From DASPSR01 sp035516175 (GTDB lineage: Bacteria; Nitrospirota; UBA9217), in the NCBI GenBank assembly GCA_035516175.1, contig DATJAO010000006.1, positions 1 through 42,071 of the forward strand: 42,071 bases of DNA. The letters run 5' to 3'. Positions 11,769 to 19,597 of this stretch are shown in pieces. How positions within the stretch are numbered: position 1 is the stretch's first letter; each line of letters begins with the position of its first letter. Both the position numbers and the translations under genes were made by a program. The notes beneath the pieces are model-generated. The model did not search any database. It saw nothing but the letters and a program-made list of their open reading frames with translations, and was not told where the DNA came from.

Positions 11769-12683
11769 TTAGTCAATGTTTTGTATCCACCCGTTTTCGA
11801 GTCCATACGTCTGCATGACGTGATATGCCTCTTCGTACTCGTTAGCCGTAATTCTGCGCGACAGCTCCTTGATCTCATGCGCCCTGTATGCCGGGAAGTA
11901 CTGTGACATGAGACTGACGTACACGTCCTTTGAAATATCGTCCGCGAGGAACTTCATGATCCTCTCGGTGCCGGAGACCCCGTTGGGCAGGACCAGATGG
12001 CGTATGATCAGCCCCCGCGTCGCAATCCCATCCTCATCGAGCACCACGTTGCCGACCTGTCGGAACATTTCCTTGATCGCCGCTCGGTTAATCTCCGGGT
12101 AGTGAGGCGCCACCGAGTACGTGCGGGCTACGGCATCATCCGAATACCGCATATCCGGCAGGTAAATATCGACGATTCCGTCAAGCAGACGAAGCGCTTC
12201 TAGTGACTCATACCCATTCGTGTTATACACGATCGGCAGGGAGAAGCCCCGCTCCCGCGCAATGCCGAAGGCCTTCAGTATCTGAGGCATGAAGTGCGTT
12301 GGCGTCACCAGGTTCAGGTTGTGGCACCCCTGTTCCTGCAGCCAGATCATCTGACATGCCAGATCCCCAGGCGTGCGTTCCTCACCGTTGCCCAGCTGGC
12401 TGATGGGATAGTTCTGGCAGTATGCGCAGCGCATGTTGCAGTTGGCCAGAAAGATCGTGCCCGAGCCTTTAGACCCCGAGAGCGGCGGTTCTTCACCGTG
12501 ATGTTGGCCGACGCTCGAGATAACAGGATTTAATCCTGATCTGCAGAAACCAAGCTTGTCGTTCTTTAATCGGTTCACCCCGCATTCGCGGGGGCATACA
12601 CGGCAGGATTCCAGCAGCTTATATGCTGCCTCGACCCGTTTTTGCAACTCTGTTTCTGAAATCGTTGTAATCATGCGAACCAT
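11769..12683 (-). CDS. Radical SAM protein of the PflA-like COG1313 family
   Basis: A 304-residue putative radical SAM enzyme. The cluster motif CNMRCAYC at residues 82-89 supplies the three Cys that bind the SAM-cleaving 4Fe-4S cluster. An N-terminal Cys set (CRVCPRECG at 27-35 and C47) resembles a second cluster site and is typical of the 'putative pyruvate formate-lyase activating enzyme' COG1313 group, whose substrates are unknown. No pyruvate formate-lyase gene is nearby. It lies between carA and carB in the pyrimidine operon, about 36 bases after carA by read direction... the gene itself is transcribed after carA and before carB. The start is uncertain: Met1 or Met4, neither with a strong ribosome binding site. 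Confidence 0.85.
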   Translation of the reverse strand: MVRMITTISETELQKRVEAAYKLLESCRVCPRECGVNRLKNDKLGFCRSGLNPVISSVGQHHGEEPPLSGSKGSGTIFLANCNMRCAYCQNYPISQLGNGEERTPGDLACQMIWLQEQGCHNLNLVTPTHFMPQILKAFGIARERGFSLPIVYNTNGYESLEALRLLDGIVDIYLPDMRYSDDAVARTYSVAPHYPEINRAAIKEMFRQVGNVVLDEDGIATRGLIIRHLVLPNGVSGTERIMKFLADDISKDVYVSLMSQYFPAYRAHEIKELSRRITANEYEEAYHVMQTYGLENGWIQNID

Positions 12684-12719
12684 TCAGCCATCAAGCCACA
12701 AAGACGTCTGAGAGACATT

Positions 12720-13895
12720 TCATTGGTATTCAACTTCGCGTCGTTGTGCTTTCATGGTAATATTGTCTTTTATCTTCGCTTTATGCTTCTCCATCATCTC
12801 CACGAATCGCTGGAACAGGTACCTGCTGTCGTGTGGCCCGGGAGACGCCTCGGGATGATACTGGACGGAAAAAGCAGGCAGGGTCTTATGCTGAATTCCC
12901 TCGCAGGTATTGTCGTTCAGATTCATGTGCGTCAACACGACTTTGTCCTTCACGGACTCCATGTCTACGGCAAAGCCATGATTTTCCGCCGCGATCTCGA
13001 CCCTGCGCGTGGTCAAATCCATGATCGGCTGGTTTCCGCCATGATGACCGAACTTGAGCTTGTACGTCTTTCCACCGAGAGCAAGCCCCAGAAGCTGCTG
13101 CCCAAGACAGATGCCAAAGATCGGCTTCTTGCCCAAGAGCTTTATGATGTTCTCGATCGCGTAGGTCACGGGCTCCGGGTCACCAGGCCCATTCGACAGG
13201 AACACGCCGTCGGGGTTCATACCAAGCACCTCTTCGGCCGGCATTGTTGCCGGTACAACCGTGACATCACAGCCAGCGCTCGTGAGCAGGCGAAGGATAT
13301 TCCGCTTGATGCCGTAATCGTACGCAATAACTTTATACTTTACTGATGACTTCTGCGCATACCCTTTTTCCAGGTTCCAGTCACCCTCCTCCCAGGTATA
13401 CGGTATTTTGCAGGTAACATCCTTCACCAGGTCTAGGCCGCTCATTTTTGGAAGGACCCCGGCCTTGGTCACCAGGCTCTCGGGATTCATGTCCCGCGTT
13501 GAGATAACGCCAGGCTGCGCCCCGAAATCGCGTAAATGGCGGGTCAGCGCCCGAGTATCGATTCCCTGGATCCCCACAATACCGTTCTCGTTCAGATACT
13601 GATGGAGGGTCTTCTTCGTCCTCCAGTTGCTAGGGAAATCGATGTATTCCTTCACGATGAAGCCTTCGACATATGGCCTGCCGGACTCCACGTCTTCTCC
13701 ATTCACACCGTAGTTCCCGATCTGGGTGTAGGTCATCGTAACAATCTGGCCCTTGTAAGAGGGGTCCGTCAGGATCTCCTGGTACCCGGTCATGCTTGTA
13801 TTGAATACGACCTCACCGGAAGTCTCGCCTTCCGCCCCGAAGGAGTATCCTTCGAAGACCATCCCATCAGCCAATGCAAGAATTGCTTTCTTCAT
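12720..13895 (-). CDS. carA: Carbamoyl-phosphate synthase small subunit (glutaminase)
   Basis: Hydrolyses glutamine and feeds ammonia to CarB. It has 391 residues. The N-terminal CarA-specific domain (1-150, with GEVVFNTSMTGYQEILTDPS) precedes a class I glutamine amidotransferase. The nucleophile is C263 in GICLGQQLLG, and the His-Glu pair is H347 and E349 in YHPEASPGP. About 15 polar C-terminal residues follow the normal end. The ATG is preceded by AAAAAAGGACAGAG, giving an AGGA ribosome binding site. The gene is separated from carB by the radical SAM gene, an unusual split of the normally adjacent carAB pair. Confidence 0.97.
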   Translation of the reverse strand: MKKAILALADGMVFEGYSFGAEGETSGEVVFNTSMTGYQEILTDPSYKGQIVTMTYTQIGNYGVNGEDVESGRPYVEGFIVKEYIDFPSNWRTKKTLHQYLNENGIVGIQGIDTRALTRHLRDFGAQPGVISTRDMNPESLVTKAGVLPKMSGLDLVKDVTCKIPYTWEEGDWNLEKGYAQKSSVKYKVIAYDYGIKRNILRLLTSAGCDVTVVPATMPAEEVLGMNPDGVFLSNGPGDPEPVTYAIENIIKLLGKKPIFGICLGQQLLGLALGGKTYKLKFGHHGGNQPIMDLTTRRVEIAAENHGFAVDMESVKDKVVLTHMNLNDNTCEGIQHKTLPAFSVQYHPEASPGPHDSRYLFQRFVEMMEKHKAKIKDNITMKAQRREVEYQ

Positions 13896-14011
13896 GCTTT
13901 CTCTGTCCTTTTTTACTGTTGAGTTCGTTGAGCATGCAAAGTTTCAAAAATTGCACATAAAATCTTGAATCCAAAATTTATCTCTCAGCGTGTTCCCTGC
14001 TTTCTCTGCTG

Positions 14012-14893
14012 TTAGAATCTATCCCGGATGTTCCCGTTGATGTCCACTACTTCTGCTTTAACTTTATCTCCGTCAACGGTTACGAAGATATAATGGTAGA
14101 AGCCCCCATCTTCGTCTTTGGCGTACAGCGGAGCACCTCCGCCTCCGGTAATGACATGGGGGATCCCGTCAACGGTCTTTCGAAGGTAAAAATGTTCATG
14201 ACCGGTGAAGACCATGGTGACCTTTCGTGCCACGAAAAGCGCCTGGAGCCGGTCCCTGTCTTCCGGGAACTTGTCGAGGCTGTTCCCCATATGCATCCCC
14301 CTCCCCCGCTCCGTATCGGTATAGAGTGGGTGATGGATGAAAATGAACTTGTGTTTCTCCTTTGAGTTCGCCAGCACGTCTTCCAGCCATTTGAACTGTT
14401 CCCCAGTGATCTTCTTCTCCTCCCCTTCAATAGAGGAGTCAAGCACAATGAAGAGAGAATTCCCTGCAGTAAAGGAATAATAGAGCTTATTCCCCGGGAG
14501 GTCGACCTGCTCCTTGTAGGTTTGCGCGCTTCCCCTTACCCCGGGCTGTACATCATGGTTCCCGACGGTCAGAAAGTACGGCACTGTCACAACCTTCGAT
14601 AGCTCCCAGAATTTGGCCCACTGCTCACGGTTACCGGGCGTTGCGATCTGGTCTCCCGTATTGATCATAAAATCCGGCTTCTGATCCATCGCCATGCTGA
14701 TCAGGTGCCGATACACATCATCTCCCGAACGATTATCACCAAGGACCACGAAATTGAATTGCGGTGGGAGTTTCTCCAGTGCGGCAAGCTTCCGGTTGAT
14801 GTGCTGAACCGGTGCCGCACATGCTGACACTAAGGTCAAAACAATGAGGAGAAGCGTACCGATGTACTTATGTTTACGATCTATTTTACCCAT
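14012..14893 (-). CDS. Calcineurin-like metallophosphoesterase, predicted lipoprotein
   Basis: A 293-residue protein with a basic N-terminus, a hydrophobic stretch (11-23) and a lipobox ending at C25 (LTLVSAC), so it is probably an envelope lipoprotein. The metallophosphoesterase signature is complete in order: GDNRS near 52, NTGDQ near 78, GNHD near 112, IHHP near 188, GHEH near 227. These bind a di-metal centre. The substrate cannot be read from sequence; families of this type include nucleotide, phosphoprotein and phospholipid hydrolases. It lies between pyrC and carA (25-base gap to pyrC), an odd location for an exported enzyme. A role in salvaging extracytoplasmic nucleotides would fit the operon but is inference. 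Confidence 0.88.
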   Translation of the reverse strand: MGKIDRKHKYIGTLLLIVLTLVSACAAPVQHINRKLAALEKLPPQFNFVVLGDNRSGDDVYRHLISMAMDQKPDFMINTGDQIATPGNREQWAKFWELSKVVTVPYFLTVGNHDVQPGVRGSAQTYKEQVDLPGNKLYYSFTAGNSLFIVLDSSIEGEEKKITGEQFKWLEDVLANSKEKHKFIFIHHPLYTDTERGRGMHMGNSLDKFPEDRDRLQALFVARKVTMVFTGHEHFYLRKTVDGIPHVITGGGGAPLYAKDEDGGFYHYIFVTVDGDKVKAEVVDINGNIRDRF

Positions 14894-14918
14894 GGCCCAT
14901 GCTATTTTATCCTTGACC

Positions 14919-16181
14919 CTAGAGCTTCCCGCCCACGATCGTCCGGACCGCTTTACCTCTCAGTTTCCATCCATCGAACGGTGTATTCTTTGATTTCGAT
15001 TTGAACTGAGACGCATCCACCGTCCAGTCCTCATTCGAATCAATCATCGTTATATCGGCATCCGCATCCACCGAGAGAGTCCCTTTTTCCAGTTTGAGGA
15101 TCAACGCAGGATTCACGCTGAGTTTACGGATCACCTCAGTCATCGAGAAAACCCCCTCCTGCACCAGCTTGAGTGTAAGTCCGAGGGCTGTCTCGAGTCC
15201 GACGATACCGAAGGGAGCGTAATCGAACTCGCCGGACTTTTCGTCCATGGCGTGCGGCGCATGATCCGTCGCGATCACATCAATGGTTCCATCCTTGAGA
15301 CCCTGCCTGATAGCGGCGACATCGTCCCCTGTGCGAAGCGGCGGGTTCATCTTCGCCAGGGTATTGTACCCCCGGACAGCCTCCTCGGTCAAAGAGAAGT
15401 AATGGGGGCAGGTTTCAGCCGTGACTTTCACGCCTCGGGATTTCGCATCACGGATCAGCCGCACGGAACCGGCGGTGCTCACATGAGCGATATGGAGCCT
15501 GCCGCCCGTGAGCTCGGCCAACGAGATGTCCCGGGCCGTCATCACGTCCTCGGCCGCACGGGGTATGCCCCTGAGCCCCAGTTCCGTCGAAACGATACCA
15601 TCGTTCATCACCCCTTTGAAGGACAGCGTGCTGTCCTCACAGTGAGAGATAATGAGCATGTCGAATATCCTTGAGTATTCCATGGCGTGGCGCATCATGG
15701 ATGCGTTCATCACGGGCTTGCCATCGTCCGAAATAGCCACGCAGCCGGCATCATGGAGTTCCCCCATTTCGGCCAGTTCCTCGCCTTTTGACCCTTTCGT
15801 GACCGCACCGATCGGAAAAACCCGTGCCGATGAACTTCTCGCTTGAGCAAGAATAAACTCGGTAATCGAACGGTTATCGTTCACGGGGTTCGTATTCGGC
15901 ATGCAGCAGACCGACGTGAACCCCCCGGCTTTTGCTGCTGCGGTCCCGGTAGCGATAGTTTCTTTATACTCGAATCCCGGCTCGCGAAGATGCACGTGCA
16001 TGTCGATGAGGCCGGGGACAACGAACTTGCCCGAAGCATCGATGACCTGACCGCCGTTCGCCGGGAGAGTTCCCGATTTCTCGATCTTGGCGATCTTTCC
16101 GGCGGACACGAGGATGTCAAGTTTCTCGTCCACCTTGTTCACCGGATCGATGATATGACCGTTTTTGATAAGAATATCCAT
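14919..16181 (-). CDS. pyrC: Dihydroorotase, class I
   Basis: Cyclises carbamoyl-aspartate to dihydroorotate. It has 420 residues from the ATG at 16179-16181, giving the usual start MDILIKNGHIIDP; a GTG eight codons upstream also keeps the frame. The amidohydrolase metal site is visible: H62 and H64 in DMHVHLREPG, later His residues in the HCEDS and AHVSTAG segments, and the catalytic Asp in ATDHAPH near 302. The length matches long (class I, PyrC/AllB-like) dihydroorotases found beside pyrB. It follows pyrB by about 56 bases on the same strand. Confidence 0.95.
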   Translation of the reverse strand: MDILIKNGHIIDPVNKVDEKLDILVSAGKIAKIEKSGTLPANGGQVIDASGKFVVPGLIDMHVHLREPGFEYKETIATGTAAAKAGGFTSVCCMPNTNPVNDNRSITEFILAQARSSSARVFPIGAVTKGSKGEELAEMGELHDAGCVAISDDGKPVMNASMMRHAMEYSRIFDMLIISHCEDSTLSFKGVMNDGIVSTELGLRGIPRAAEDVMTARDISLAELTGGRLHIAHVSTAGSVRLIRDAKSRGVKVTAETCPHYFSLTEEAVRGYNTLAKMNPPLRTGDDVAAIRQGLKDGTIDVIATDHAPHAMDEKSGEFDYAPFGIVGLETALGLTLKLVQEGVFSMTEVIRKLSVNPALILKLEKGTLSVDADADITMIDSNEDWTVDASQFKSKSKNTPFDGWKLRGKAVRTIVGGKL

Positions 16182-16237
16182 ATAACAGTTGCCGGATTCC
16201 AGCACCAGCTTGATTTCTGGACCCCGGACCCTTTCTT

Positions 16238-17167
16238 TTACGCCTCTGCCTTGATTCCGCCCGACAACAGGAACATTACCGCCATCCGGACCGCTACCCC
16301 GTTCGTAACCTGGTCGAGAATAACCGGTGTACTGTCAGCCACCTCTGATGAGATCTCCACGCCGCGGTTCATGGGGCCGGGGTGCATGACCATAGCATGC
16401 TTTGTTGCACGCGCGACCCGCGCCAAGTTAAGCCCATACAGCCTCGCATACTCGCGCACGCCCGGGAAGAGCCCCGCGGCCTGGCGCTCGAGCTGAAGCC
16501 GGAGCATCATGATCACATCCGCTCCATCGACGGCTTCATCCATATTGTAGTAGACCTTTGCGCCCATACGCTCGATCCCCGGCGGTATCATGGTCGGCGG
16601 GCCGCAAACCCTTACCTTTGCCCCCATGGTAGTAAGGCCGCAAAGATTAGACCGTGCCACGCGGCTGTGCGCGATGTCGCCCACGATAACGGCCGTCAGC
16701 CCTTCGAGCCTGCCGAGCTTTTCCCGAATCGTGAACATATCAAGCAAGGCCTGCGTCGGATGCTCATGAAACCCGTCTCCAGCATTGATCACTGAACTCT
16801 TGATACGCGTAGACAGGTACTCCGGGGCGCCCGAGCAGGAATGACGGACGATGATAATGTCACACTTCATGGCTTCTATGTTGCGGGCCGTATCAAGGAG
16901 CGTTTCGCCTTTGACCACACTGGATGTCAACGTAGAGATGTTGATCATATCGGCAGAAAGGCGCTTGCCTGCCAATTCGAAGGACGTCCGCGTCCGCGTG
17001 CTTGCCTCGTAGAACAGGTTGATCACTGTCTTCCCGCGGAGCGTCGGCACCTTTTTGATGTCACGCTCGGACACGTCCTTGAACGTCGCAGCGGTATCGA
17101 GGATGAGCCGTATCTCCTCTGCGGCCATGCCTCTTATCCCGAGCAGGTCTTTTGAACTGAGCGCCAT
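16238..17167 (-). CDS. pyrB: Aspartate carbamoyltransferase catalytic subunit
   Basis: Condenses carbamoyl phosphate and aspartate, the committed pyrimidine step. It has 309 residues from the ATG at 17165-17167, preceded by AGAGGG at good spacing; an in-frame TTG two codons upstream is less likely. The carbamoyl-phosphate loop STRTRTSF is at residues 56-63, with HPTQALLD near 134 and the aspartate-binding segment around RLQLERQ and HPGPMNRG. No pyrI regulatory subunit is present, consistent with control by PyrR attenuation. The gene follows pyrR by about 70 bases. Confidence 0.96.
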   Translation of the reverse strand: MALSSKDLLGIRGMAAEEIRLILDTAATFKDVSERDIKKVPTLRGKTVINLFYEASTRTRTSFELAGKRLSADMINISTLTSSVVKGETLLDTARNIEAMKCDIIIVRHSCSGAPEYLSTRIKSSVINAGDGFHEHPTQALLDMFTIREKLGRLEGLTAVIVGDIAHSRVARSNLCGLTTMGAKVRVCGPPTMIPPGIERMGAKVYYNMDEAVDGADVIMMLRLQLERQAAGLFPGVREYARLYGLNLARVARATKHAMVMHPGPMNRGVEISSEVADSTPVILDQVTNGVAVRMAVMFLLSGGIKAEA

Positions 17168-17238
17168 AGTCAACCCTCTGGTGTCATGGGGCCAGGATCC
17201 TTGGCCCAGGGTAACGGATGCCTCCCTTGACCCTGTCG

Positions 17239-17781
17239 TTATTCCGCGAGAATCACTACCCTATCTTCCACTCCATCCTCTATGAGCATCACGTCCACTT
17301 TCTCCTTTGCCGAGGTCGGCAGGTTTTTGCCAACATAATCGGCACGGATCGGGAGTTCCCGGTGTCCCCGGTCAACGAGTACCGCAAGTTGAATGCGCCG
17401 TGGCCTGCCGTAGTCCATCACGCTGTTCAACGCTGCCCTGATAGTCCTGCCCGTATAGATGACATCGTCCACGAGCACCATCATCTTGTCCTGGATATCG
17501 AAGGCGATGTCCGTGGCCTGCGGTACCGGCTGGGACTTCCGCGTAGCCAGATCGTCCCGGTACATGGTGATGTCCAGGCTCCCGACTGAAGGTTCTACTC
17601 CTTCGATTTCCTTTATCCGTGCGGCAAGCCGCTTGGCGAGGTGCACTCCGCCCCGTTGGATACCGACGAGAACGAGGTCTTTCGCGCCTTTGTTCTTTTC
17701 CAGGATCTCGTGCGCTATCCTCGTCAGCGCCCTGTCGATGCCGGCTTTATCAAGTATCAAAGCTTTTTCTTTGAGGCTCAT
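17239..17781 (-). CDS. pyrR: PyrR bifunctional pyr operon attenuator / uracil phosphoribosyltransferase
   Basis: A 180-residue PyrR, the normal length. The PRPP-binding motif VLVDDVIYTGRTIRAAL lies at 102-118, and the type I phosphoribosyltransferase core precedes it (DLVLVGIQRGGVHLA). When UMP or UTP is high, PyrR binds a hairpin in the pyr leader RNA and promotes termination; many members also have weak uracil phosphoribosyltransferase activity. Here the gene is first in the operon, directly behind a leader with a recognisable PyrR-binding loop and terminator (separate entries), so autoregulation and control of the whole pyr operon are strongly supported. Confidence 0.96.
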   Translation of the reverse strand: MSLKEKALILDKAGIDRALTRIAHEILEKNKGAKDLVLVGIQRGGVHLAKRLAARIKEIEGVEPSVGSLDITMYRDDLATRKSQPVPQATDIAFDIQDKMMVLVDDVIYTGRTIRAALNSVMDYGRPRRIQLAVLVDRGHRELPIRADYVGKNLPTSAKEKVDVMLIEDGVEDRVVILAE

Positions 17782-17813
17782 TGTTTCTACTCCCCAAATT
17801 CATTGAAAAAAGA

Positions 17814-17850
17814 CACAAAAAAACCTTCTCCCCAAATTAGGAAGAAGGTT
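17814..17850 (-). terminator. Intrinsic terminator of the pyr attenuator
   Basis: On the minus strand AACCTTCTTCC and GGGGAGAAGGTT form an 8-11 bp stem with a short A/T-rich loop, immediately followed by eight T residues. It lies about 35 bases before the pyrR start codon and downstream of the PyrR-binding hairpin, exactly where an attenuator terminator is expected. Confidence 0.9.
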
Positions 17851-17901
17851 CGCTGTTTATACAGAGCGTTATTCTGCCGTTATGATCTTTCATTTCTTGC
17901 C

Positions 17902-17925
17902 CTTCCTGGCCTCTCAGGACCAGAC
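17902..17925 (-). promoter_or_regulatory. PyrR-binding hairpin in the pyr leader RNA
   Basis: The minus-strand RNA contains GGTCCTGAGAGGCC, closely matching the PyrR recognition loop (UCC-N-GAGAGG type) known from Gram-positive pyr attenuators. CTGG and CCAG flanks close the hairpin. It lies between the promoter and the terminator, so PyrR bound to UMP would stabilise this anti-antiterminator and cause termination. A competing antiterminator fold is expected but was not worked out. Confidence 0.85.
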
Positions 17926-17951
17926 TTAAAGAGGATCGCTGTGACGGACAT

Positions 17952-17981
17952 ACAATACTCCTACAACCGTATGTCTGTCAA
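17952..17981 (-). promoter_or_regulatory. Sigma-70-type promoter of the pyr operon
   Basis: Minus strand: a perfect -35 TTGACA (17976-17981), an 18-base spacer and a -10 TATTGT (17952-17957, four of six). Predicted transcription start is near 17945, giving a leader of about 165 bases that includes the PyrR hairpin and terminator. Confidence 0.75.
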
Positions 17982-18126
17982 GAACTTTCTTCCCTTGGAA
18001 ATTCATTATTTTTCCTGACGGCCGATCTTTCTGGAAGTATCGCACATTCTGTACCCGGGCTCGATGTGGAAGAGAGTAGCTGGTTGAGTGAAAACACTAT
18101 CTTTACTTGTAACGGCCATGTCGGTG

Positions 18127-18702
18127 TCAGCTGTTGATCTTCTTCAGCAGCCATGCCATGTTCTTTCCCAGGTTCTTCATGGTCTGCACGCCTTCCACGT
18201 CATTGTTCACCTCTCCCGGTTGCCTGCCTATGGCCAGGTTCCAGTAGCTCGACCCCGGGATGATCATCTGAGTGATGAGGAAGAATGAGTTGAGCGAATT
18301 AAAGACATGCATGGCTCCTGCGCGCCGCACTGCCACAACGCCGGCACCCACTTTGCGTTTGAGCATATCACCGTTCGCGCGTGACACCATGCCACACCGC
18401 TCGATCAGGGCCTTCATGCCGGCTGATACGTCGGCAAAATATGTGGGCGATCCGAGTAGAATGCCGTCGGCCTTGAGCATCTTCTCGATGCATTCATTAA
18501 TAATGTCCTTCTCCACAGCACAGCGTCTGTCTTTCTTCTCAAAACACTTATAGCAGCCGATGCATCCCTGGATCGGCTTGCCCGCCAGTGTGTATATCTC
18601 GGTCTCGATACCCTCCGCCTTTAACTCTTCGAATACCATATTCAGAAGAATGGACGTGTTCCCATCCTTCCGAGCGCTGCCGTTAAATGCAATGACCTTC
18701 AT
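18127..18702 (-). CDS. NAD(P)H-dependent FMN reductase / flavodoxin-fold protein
   Basis: A 191-residue protein of the NADPH-dependent FMN reductase superfamily. The N-terminus has the FMN-phosphate loop FNGSARKDGNTS, and the flavin-binding GSPTYFADVSAGMKALIERC lies near residues 84-103. Between them GCIGCYKCFEKKDRRC carries four Cys in a spacing seen in iron-sulfur flavoproteins of anaerobes, so a cluster is possible. A clear GAGGAGG ribosome binding site is seven bases before the ATG. It is a single gene between the divergent ABC operon and the pyr leader. The electron partner is unknown. Confidence 0.88.
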   Translation of the reverse strand: MKVIAFNGSARKDGNTSILLNMVFEELKAEGIETEIYTLAGKPIQGCIGCYKCFEKKDRRCAVEKDIINECIEKMLKADGILLGSPTYFADVSAGMKALIERCGMVSRANGDMLKRKVGAGVVAVRRAGAMHVFNSLNSFFLITQMIIPGSSYWNLAIGRQPGEVNNDVEGVQTMKNLGKNMAWLLKKINS

Positions 18703-18862
18703 AAAATCGCCTCCTCTATATTCTGATAAAATATTTTCCGATGGATCTCTACCGCAGGACTGTTATAACACAAAAACCGATTCATTAAAATGATATTTTG
18801 CGTTATCGCATCACGTACGGAACGTGAGTCCGATGATAGGCCGTATTCTTTCCACAAATGCC

Positions 18863-18891
18863 TTTACAACATTCCACAGTGCGATTAAAAT
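18863..18891 (+). promoter_or_regulatory. Sigma-70-type promoter of the ABC/LolA-like operon
   Basis: -35 TTTACA (18863-18868), 17-base spacer, -10 TAAAAT (18886-18891), each five of six matches. The predicted start near 18898 leaves a very short leader containing the GAGGTGA ribosome binding site of the ATPase gene at 18908. Confidence 0.7.
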
Positions 18892-18907
18892 AAGATTGAG
18901 GTGACGG

Positions 18908-19597
18908 ATGATCGAGCTGAAAAATGTCAGCAGACTGTACGCACACGGGACAAAGAAAATACAGGCCCTGCATGCCATTACGCTTAACATCAAGGCCGGA
19001 GAGTTCCTCGCGGTTATGGGGCCGAGCGGGTCAGGCAAGAGCACGCTCCTCAACATCATCGGCGGCCTGGATCAGCCGTCCTCGGGAGAGATCTTTATAG
19101 ACAACCGGCCGCTCCATGGAATCTCTGATGACGAACTTACGCTCATCAGGCGTAGGCGGGTGGGGTTCATTTTCCAGTTCTTCAACCTCCTGCCTATTCT
19201 GACAGCAGTTGAGAACGTAAGTCTTCCTCTCCTGCTCGAAGGCATCCCCTTTCCAAAGGTCAAACCAAAGGCTGAGTCGCTCCTGCGAAAGGTTGGGCTG
19301 GGAGAGCGCACCGGGCACCGGCCTGAACAGCTCTCCGGCGGCGAGATGCAACGCGTAGCGATCGCACGCGCGCTGATCGCGAGCCCTGCCGTGCTGCTGG
19401 CGGACGAACCAACGGGCAATCTCGACTCGCGCACGAGTGCGGAGATATTACGCCTGCTCAAGGACCTGCACACCGAGGGCCAGACGATCGTGATGGTAAC
19501 GCACGATTCGAAAGCTGCTGCGTGCGGGACGAGGATCATCACGCTCCGGGACGGAAGCATATCCGAAGATACCGCTGCTGGGGGCCGCGTATCATGA
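18908..19597 (+). CDS. ABC transporter ATPase, LolD/MacB family
   Basis: A 229-residue cytoplasmic ATPase. Walker A GPSGSGKST is at 38-46, the Q-loop lies in GFIFQFFNLLP, the ABC signature LSGGEMQR is near 140, and Walker B VLLADEPTGNLD is near 160. The FFNLLPILTAVENV segment and the NLDSRTS tail of Walker B are typical of the LolD/FtsE/MacB group, which power mechanotransmission-type permeases rather than import. The ribosome binding site GAGGTGA sits well before the ATG. Its stop overlaps the permease start by four bases (ATGA), so the two are translationally coupled. Confidence 0.94.
   Translation: MIELKNVSRLYAHGTKKIQALHAITLNIKAGEFLAVMGPSGSGKSTLLNIIGGLDQPSSGEIFIDNRPLHGISDDELTLIRRRRVGFIFQFFNLLPILTAVENVSLPLLLEGIPFPKVKPKAESLLRKVGLGERTGHRPEQLSGGEMQRVAIARALIASPAVLLADEPTGNLDSRTSAEILRLLKDLHTEGQTIVMVTHDSKAAACGTRIITLRDGSISEDTAAGGRVS

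Noticed and set aside
17641..18018. Plus-strand 125-codon frame over the pyrR start and leader
   Set aside because: Covers the PyrR attenuator and the pyrR coding region in antisense; no protein features.
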